Source: Siphonodentalium dalli
Lineage: Eukaryota > Mollusca > Scaphopoda > Gadilida > Siphonodentaliidae
Assembly: GCA_032622095.1 (NCBI GenBank)
Contig: CP136061.1
Coordinates: 202,050,244 to 202,114,243 of the forward strand
Length of the DNA stretch: 64,000 bases
Direction of reading: 5' to 3'
Positions 52,001-61,000 of this stretch are shown here, in pieces. The translations under genes were made by a program, and so were the position numbers. Numbering within the stretch: the first letter of the stretch is position 1; every line of letters begins with the position of its first letter. The notes under the pieces are model-generated. The model saw only the letters and a list, made by a program, of their open reading frames with translations. It did not search any database and had not been told where the DNA came from.

Positions 52001-55000
52001 TATTGCAAAATACACTGTGGTCCACATGATTTGGGGATAAATGATGCCTCACGCTAAATACAGCCTCAGTGACAAATAACAGGGCTAGGAACCTATGTTA
52101 CAAATTTAATCTCTAAACCACTTCAGACAATCGGATGGATATTCTCTGGAACTCATGCAGTGGTTGAGCTTGATATCTGTTGCAGGAGTAATCGTACTTA
52201 CGGGTGAAAGGGGTTATGTGCATCTATTAAATGGTTCAGTTGTGTTGGATAATCAAAATCGGGACACAAATGATACCTATGTCAATTTCAGTTATTTATA
52301 TTACTTTTTACCGTTTTTTGATGTGCATTGTGAACGTTTATATATGTTTTAAACAAATTTAAAATCAGAACTGCTTTAGAGACTTGATTGATGATCAAGC
52401 CTTGAAATAGTGTGCCTGTCATTTGCAGAATGAGGTCCCCAGAGGGTGAATTTAGTGATGCTACCCTGCATAGCGGGCTAGCATCACCAAATTTACCCTC
52501 TGGGGACCTCATTCTGCTGAGGTGTAAGCAGAATGAGGTCCCCAGAGGGTGAATTTGGTGATGCTAGCCTGCTATGCAGGGTAGCATCACTAAATTCACC
52601 CTCTGGGGACCTCATTCTGCAAATGACAGACACCCTATTTCAAGGCTTGATTGATAATGTAGGTTCCCGGACCTGCATAAATCAGAACAAATTGACAAAA
52701 ATAAGGGAAGTGCACCAAGCCTCAGTTTAGTGTGCCTGTCATTTGCAGAAAAAGGTCCCATGAGGGTGAATTTAGTGACGCTATCCTGCATAGTGGGCTA
52801 GCATCACTAAATTCACCCTCTGGGGACCTCATTCTGCTTAGGCCTCATCTTCTCTGGAAAGTTTCTTTTTCAAATTTCTATAGTAACTTCTTCACATATA
52901 TTCAATTTATTTTTTAGTTTAGTTTCTCTATATCCCCAAATTGGCAGATGACACATTGCATAATCGAGGTTCCCAATGGGTGTACATCACAATATTCACA
53001 ATTTGGGAACTTTAATCTGAGTCTATGTCTCCCATAGCAGATAAGGCCATGCTGAATGAGGTTCCTGGAGGGTGAATTTAGTGATGGTAGCCCGCTATGT
53101 TGGATAGCGTCACTGAATTCACCCTCTGGGGACCTCATTCTGCAAATGACAGGCACACTAAACTCAGGCTTGATTGTAAACACTTGTGACTTCTGGTGCG
53201 TTCATATAAAAATATACACGGGCGAACAACTACTGATTAGCCATGCTGAATGAGGTTCCTAGAGGGTGAATTTAGTGATGGTAGCCTGCTATGTTGGATA
53301 GCGTAACTGAATTCACTCTCGGGGGACCTCATTCTGCAGATGACAGGCACACTAAACTCAGACTTGGTTCGTAATCCAGGCTATTTAATTTCTGTTTCCT
53401 TATCAATTGTGTCATGTTCATGTAGCTGGGGTTCGGGGAACATAAATGTCTTCCATAATCTACTTACCTGCTATCCCTGGGCCACTGGCACATATACCTG
53501 AAACATAGCCGAAGAGACGATTGAGAATCACTTTAATTCAATTCATATGAAAAATTCAATCGAACATTGAGAGTGATCTAGATTTTCATTGTTACTGGTT
53601 CGATCTTTTCTTCTGGTGGGAGAACCCTATTATTTATATGCCTGTTTAACCTCTTCACTGCTAAATGACGTTATGATGTTGTGTGCTGGGCTGTTGACGT
53701 TATTGCCATTTTCCAGTGCAAAAATATAACGGTAATATCACAGGAACCATAAAACTGACTCAGTTGAAGGGCTATTATCGTTCACAATCGTGGAACATCA
53801 TGCACTGTTTGAAACTTTGTGATACAGTTATTCTGATGCACCAATCTTGGAGTTCCAGTTATGAATAATGGCCTACTGCTAATGTGCTGAAGTAGGTCCA
53901 TATTTAATATGGACCATAGACCATATAGCACATGACGTGCACTTTTACGTCCATAATATTTACAGACATCATAACAGCGAAGAGGTTAAAAAATAGATGT
54001 ATCTATGTTATTTCATCTGTCCATCCATCTTATGGCTGTCAGTCCATCTGCCTATGTTAATCACGTTTCAATTCCAGATGACATCTACTGTACCCCAAAT
54101 CCGGCCATTTATGGGACCATCTACTTTTATACTCAATAGAATATTTGCAACAAATGAATGAATTTGTGCCATGGGTAATTGCAAAATAAACTCATGTGCT
54201 CTCTGAATGATGCAAACAACATGGTATTTATAATGAAATTGAATTTATGGCTGGAGTCATAAAATCATTTTCATTATAATTACCATGTTGTTTGCATCAT
54301 TCATAGAGCACTTGAGTGTATTTTGCACTTATCCATGGGTGAAATTCATTCATTTGTTACATATATTCTGTTGAGTCTTAAATGAGATGGTCCCATAAAT
54401 GGCCGGATTTAGTGTACAGTACCCCTTTAAAGGGACACTAGACCTTCACAATGGGTACGTATGTGGAAAAATGATAAAAGTCTGTAAAAACATCATCACC
54501 AAAAGAACATGGAGAATATGATAAACTTTGTTCTTACATTTATTATTGATATCTCACCAATAACAAAATATAGTAGGTGGAAACCATGAATTTTATTTAT
54601 GCAAACATCACTGTTACAGTCATCTTATCAACAAATACTGTCCACAGAGAATGCAATTCACATGTATATATAATATTGTTTGAAAATATGTTTTGCAGAA
54701 AATTTTTCTATGTTCTGATTTTATTAAATATATACATGTATTATACCTTCATCATTTGAACAATATAGACCAACTGTTAGTGGATAAAATCTAAATGTAC
54801 ATTGTAATTGTTTACATAATAACTGTTTCAAACTGTGAAATCGTATTATCTTTGAATGATTGATGATTATGATCAACAAAAGAACAAGGTACAGTAATGC
54901 CCTAAGTAATCGACTCCTGAAAAGTTACCCATAATTCTGCTGTGGTTAAAGAGTCGATTACTTAGGGCATTACTGTAACTATATTTCTCAATGATATTTC

Positions 55001-58000
55001 TTGGAGATGATGGTTTTATAGACTTTTATAATTTGTCACATATCATATACCCACTGCAATTTCCTTATGTGCCTTTAAAAGTTCTACAAACCAGACTGCA
55101 ATTAATTTGGGAAAGTATATTTAAAAAATTACTATTAAAAATAAAGATCAAAATCAAATATGGATTCAAGATAACCATTTTTAACAGAGTTATGTTTACC
55201 TTTTTGACAATTTTTTTTAAAATAGTGCATCATTTATAGATCATATTATTAATTTCAGGTCTTGCAATGCTCTTGTTATTTTTACTGCTATAACAGTTCA
55301 TGCTAAAATTAATGAGAGTTTTCCCAGGTTAACAATTGCATGACCTTTCACACTAGCGTGGCAGACAATTCTTCAATATTTAACCACAGGCAGACTCACA
55401 CCGGATCAGGAGAGTAAATACAATTAGTATCAATATGTACACTGAATTTATCTGGCCATAAGATCATGTCAAATTGGTCAGCTCACTGGATCAAATGAGT
55501 CACCACAGGCATAAAGTTTGAATCCACCAATCTACAACAAGACGTGATGTGATGTCTAGATAAGTTTACTGTATATAGTGATAACAAGTTTATTATATGA
55601 TACGTAATATAGTAAAACTAGGGGACTTCATGCCCGTCAAAAATAAAGGGTCTAGCTATAAACATTCTTTATTACTTTTTGGTGTGCGCTTGTTTTTTGA
55701 TCATTGCAATGGATGGTACCAGTCATGATTCGTTTAAGAAAGTTGCTAGCCCCGCCAGTGATGTAACTGCATGTGTTACGCGGTCTGGATGTGGCATTAA
55801 AACTGGATTTTGAACTGCTGAACGTGCATGGCTAGTAGACAAACTGCATCCTGGTACAGTCTCCTCGCCGTCTTCGAGTATAATCCCTAGATTCCCATGC
55901 ACAACCCCCCAACAGAATTGCTTCGTTTTAAGTGTGATAAACTGAGCCCAGTCGAAAATGCATTTTAGTATGTAAAAGTATCCGCAGCTGATCTGCAGTT
56001 TAGTAATGCAAGTGGCATAACTCTATCTTTACGGATTAAACATAATCTCTTATGTCGTAAAAAAAAACCAATTACAAACTTTTTATTTAATTTGGTGAAT
56101 GATATTCTAAGACACACAAGGATGAGCATGTGGTCCAAATAACTTATTTTTATAAGTATAATACATTTTTCCTTAAAGAAAGCCTGAACACTGAACTATA
56201 TGGATATATGTCCCAGCTTTGTAAATCCACAGTAGGAAAGGGTTTAACTTTTTGGTCGCCTCCCAACGTCTCTTAATGTGCTTGCTCGACTAGTCACGCA
56301 TGAATGCCCCCATTATAACTGGCTGTACTCGAGTGAAATGTCCCAGTTTTATTTCGGACTCAATCAGGAGATTGGCGAGTTGCGGGGTTGGGAATGGCAC
56401 CGCCATGGGAGGGATCTACGATAGTTCAGTGTTCAGGCTTTCTTTAAGGAAAAATGTATAATACTTATAAAAATAAGATGTTTCCGCTAAATTTATAAAG
56501 GAAGCCGTTCACACTGAACTATATGGATTCGTATGCAAGCCCAGGAGGAGGCACGAGCAATAAAGTTAATATCCAAATTTAGAGGGAAATGTACTCGTCG
56601 GAAACAGATTGCACACAAATATGAACTCTTAATGAATCTACTATGATTTATTACTTGAAAATAACTCATATATTCAGAGTCCTACATTGCTCAAATGTGT
56701 ACCTCTCTCCCCCCTTGTTTTGGAAGAATCATCCCAGGTGGTGCCACCAAATTCATATTTGCGAGCGAATCGAGCAAGTATAACTGAAGAAGATACTTCT
56801 TCTCTTCTTTCTTCTCTTCGTCGAGTAGTTCGAAGGTCTCAGACACCTTGGAGTGTAAGGAGACACTCTCCGCCTCAGCGACAGAACGACCTGCACCTTA
56901 AAGGGCAACAAAACACAGAAGGAGGGCCCGCGCTGGAGATGGCTAAACCCTGGGTTAAACACCCCCGCATTAGAGGTTCAACAACGGCTGAAGCAAATGG
57001 CTGTTAACCTGATGCCCAATTGGTTGCACAGGGGTAAATTGAGTGAGAACCCCATCACCAAATAGGGGTTGGATAAGCAATTAGAAGGGGTGGAGCCATC
57101 AGACCAGAGGGAGCCCCCCCCCCCAAGTGCAGGAGGTCCGGACCAAGCTGAATACCCTGACCAAGCTGGAGGGTGGGGAGAGGTCATTGTTCTCCGATCC
57201 CAAAACGGTTGAGTGGCAGGCAAGGCCCGTTTCATTGAACGAGTGGCCTTGGGACCGGACTTTGCTACCTCGATGGGTGCAGCCACTGCCCGTGCCAAGC
57301 TGCCGAAGGCCACTGGCCAGTGTCAATTTGTGCGCACGCGATTCGGCAGCTTTAGCGCCCAGAATCGCTGTGACCGGCAGGGGACAAAACGTCCTGGAGG
57401 TCCCAAGTACCCCGTCTTCTCCACCGGCCACATCCCCACTGATGCAGGGAGCAAATTAACTGGGATTGCATTGCAATGACATGAATGTGCTACCCAAAGG
57501 TGGACAATAGCTATGCAATTGTATGAATTGTATATGATTTTGAACAATGCCATCTAATCATGGCAATGTGAGGTTATTGGTTAATCAAAATGCCAAAAGT
57601 AATTTGCTCCCACACGGATTGGTCTTAATACTGCCGAAACACGACCCCGGGGGAGCGTGAACTGGTCCTGTCATCCTTCTTCGAACTGTGATCACATATC
57701 TCTGTGGCCAGTATCATAAGATATCATTCAGAAACCCCATGATAAACTCTTTTTACTGAAGATATATACAATACCACTGAGAGCGTGATTAACAGCCACA
57801 AGCACAATTGATCGGTGGTGCGTAGGACTGAAGATCATAGGGGACCAGTGCCGTAAACGACCAATCCATTTCCCCAGTGGAAGACCAACCGCGAACTGAT
57901 GGCGAGAAGCGGAGGTACACAAATCAGACCGATTGAATGTGAAATATCAATAGCAGCCGAAATCGTTCATAGCTGTTTAAATCAATAATTTTGATGTTCA

Positions 58001-61000
58001 CTGTCCTGGTCACCCTACGTCATACTCGCTTCGGTATAGAACAGCACGATGTCCCCATCTCCCGACATGCAGCCGAACAACCGAGGTGTTTTATTATTAG
58101 GGGAAGACCCTCTCCGGATATGGCTGCCTATTAAAGAAACAATGCGATATTGTTCGATGCAAATGGCAGTAACGTACATGCATCCGGAATGGTGCACCGT
58201 AGTAGGGAAGTTAATAGCCAAGTTGTTGGAAACGGAAGAAGCCACATGAAGGAGAGGAACCTCCCCCGACCTAAGTGTTTCTGGAAAGCAATCTGAGGAG
58301 AAGAGCTTGACAAATACTGTGTATACCGAAACATTCTGAGCAGGCAGCATAGCTGGTCCCTGTGATTGGGCGTATGGTGCCATGGGTTCCGGATCCACTC
58401 TCACAGGGGTGGACCTCTGCCCGCGGGAAAGGTTTCAAGTCGCTGGTCGAAGAGTTCAAAGACAGTCCGGACAGTGCAGCCTTTTGAATTTGCCAGATAA
58501 TAAATTTTTAGGTTGGGGCAATAAAAGAAGAGCCATGTTTTGGACTCTTTTCGGAAAGGCTATTGGCAGTGAACATTGGGCACATGACAATAGAAATGCT
58601 TTCCATGGAGCTGTGCTTCATACTTGTGTGAAGGCTATTCACCATATGAACGGTACAAAATGCATTAATAGAATGCGAAGAGCCAAGGTCTGGACTCGGA
58701 TGTATTTGAAATTCATGTAGACTCACGGCTATTCAATGAATACATACAAAACTCGTACCATGTCCTTTATGAACAATACGTGCTGCATGGGATGCACAGC
58801 ATGTTTGTGTGAACCGAGCTCACATTGGATATGGTTATTCGCCATAAATAATGGCGCCCCCCCTCCCCATATAGGTGAAATTGTTTATATTCCGGAAGGA
58901 GACACTATTTAGGCAATAAACCAACCCAGCAATTGGAAATGATGGGTATATATATCGGTATTGTAGATATATCAGTGGAGGAACCAATTCCAGTTAGAGA
59001 CTCACCAGTCCAGATGTGACCACGGCCAAGTAACCTGATAACCCTGTGGTGACTCCAGTAGCGTTCTTTAACGTGCACACACCGAGGCATGTACACGGGT
59101 CAGCCATTAATGAGTTTGCGCGATCAGACGGTGTCTGCACCCACAACAACAGACTGGTACAGGTCATAACGAACATAGTCGCTACTCTCAGGTGCCAAAC
59201 AACAATGTCAGCATGAGTTAATTTTGGAGAAAATTCACAACCAAAACTATAGTTTGGAATTGAGAAGGAGTAAAACTGCCATCACTATTACCAATCCCAG
59301 CCGGAATCCCCACAGATCACGATTAACCCTTTACCCAACAGAAGGGCCCTGTGCCAATGCATTCTCTTATATATGCGAGTCGACCATAGGTCGCCTCGCA
59401 TATATAAGAGAATGCATTGGCTTAACACATTAAAAATTATAAAATTGTTAAAGAATGTAAGAAAAAATGGTAAAAAGTGTTAAAAAAAGATTTTTTTTAG
59501 GCCAATGCATTCTCTTATATATGCGAGGCGACCTATGGTCGACTCGCATATATAAGAGAATGCATTGGCACAGGGTTAACTGTAACTATCACAATGTGGT
59601 CAAGGAGCCGGTTCCAATGATATCCATATTTGTATGGTTTTATTGAGACAGACTCAAGATAATTTTGGCTGTTGCAGCTTTATTTGGCCGTTTTTGGCCG
59701 GTTTGTTGGGTAAAGGGTTAAGAGGCCATCACGTTTACTTGGCACCAGAGAGCAAGAGAAGCCACCGGTTCTGACCGGCTTGCCTATAATCGCAGCTATT
59801 GTTCCCCGAGAGCTTTCCGATGAATGGCAACAATTAAGCCATATTTCCGACTAAATCCTGAAAAGTTACCCATAATTCTGCTGTGGTTAAGGAGTCGATT
59901 ACTTAGAGCATTACTGTACCTGGTGGGTAAGTTGTTGTAATCTGACCAGATGATGATGTTGTTGTGGTCGATGTTGTAGTAGTTGTTGTTGATGTGGATG
60001 ATGTTGTGGTAGTAGTTGTTGTCGTCGTTGTTGATGTTGTTGTCATCGTAGTTGACTGAGTTGATGTCGTAGATGTTGTTGTTGTTGACTGGGTCTGAGT
60101 GGTGGGTTCTGTAGAATACTCTCCACTAATGCAGCTGATATAGAGCCGTGTGGCTGTAATGACAAACCCAAATATATGCTAAAGTTAGTCGAAGAAATTT
60201 CTTGTTTAATGTAGTTATATATGTATTTATTTATATTAGTGGATACTTTAAAGGCCACTGCCAAAGGAATCAAGGAAAGTTAAACTAAATCCAACAAGAG
60301 GTTGCACCCCGCGTGCTGGCATCTCCCCATATTGAAATATGGACAGGACGGGCCTGAAATTTAAAATAAACAAAGGATAAACAACTCTAAATAGAAAATG
60401 TGAACACCACAGACACTTCGTTGAAAGGCGTTCTGATGGTAAATAACCATACCAAACTATATACTATAACCCGGCCAGGGCTGAGAAAAAGGTGCCTGTC
60501 ATTTGCAGAATAAGGTCCCCAGAGGGTGAATTTAGCATAGCATAGCGGGCTAGCATCACCATATTCACCATCTGGGGACCTCATTCCGCTTTATAGGCCT
60601 CATCTTCTGGGAAGTATTTATAGTCTCAAATTAACATTGTTTTTTGTTACTTTTTCCCTTCTGTTGAGTTTCTATATCCCCTAATTTTCAGAAGACAAAA
60701 TGCATAATCGAGGCGACTAATAGGTGAACATTATCACCAACTTTAATTCAGGGTTTTTTTAAAAAGACCTATTTAATTTTCGAGTCACCGATTATTTTTG
60801 GTATAGTATCTAGATATAGTGTTTTAATAACATTCTATGACATAGAATATCATTAAAATGCTATAGTTCATCACCATTTGGAACATCTGTGCCTCAGAAG
60901 GTGCCCATAGAGTAATTGAAAATAGCTGAAATCATAGAAACATTTCTCCCATTTCACTCCAAGAATGCAACATAATTCAAACTAAGATATAGTTATTCCC

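Noticed and set aside
57127-57459. Overlapping frames of about 110 codons on both strands inside the third DIRS-like element
   Set aside because: Possible gag remnant, but no motif supports it and both strands are equally open.
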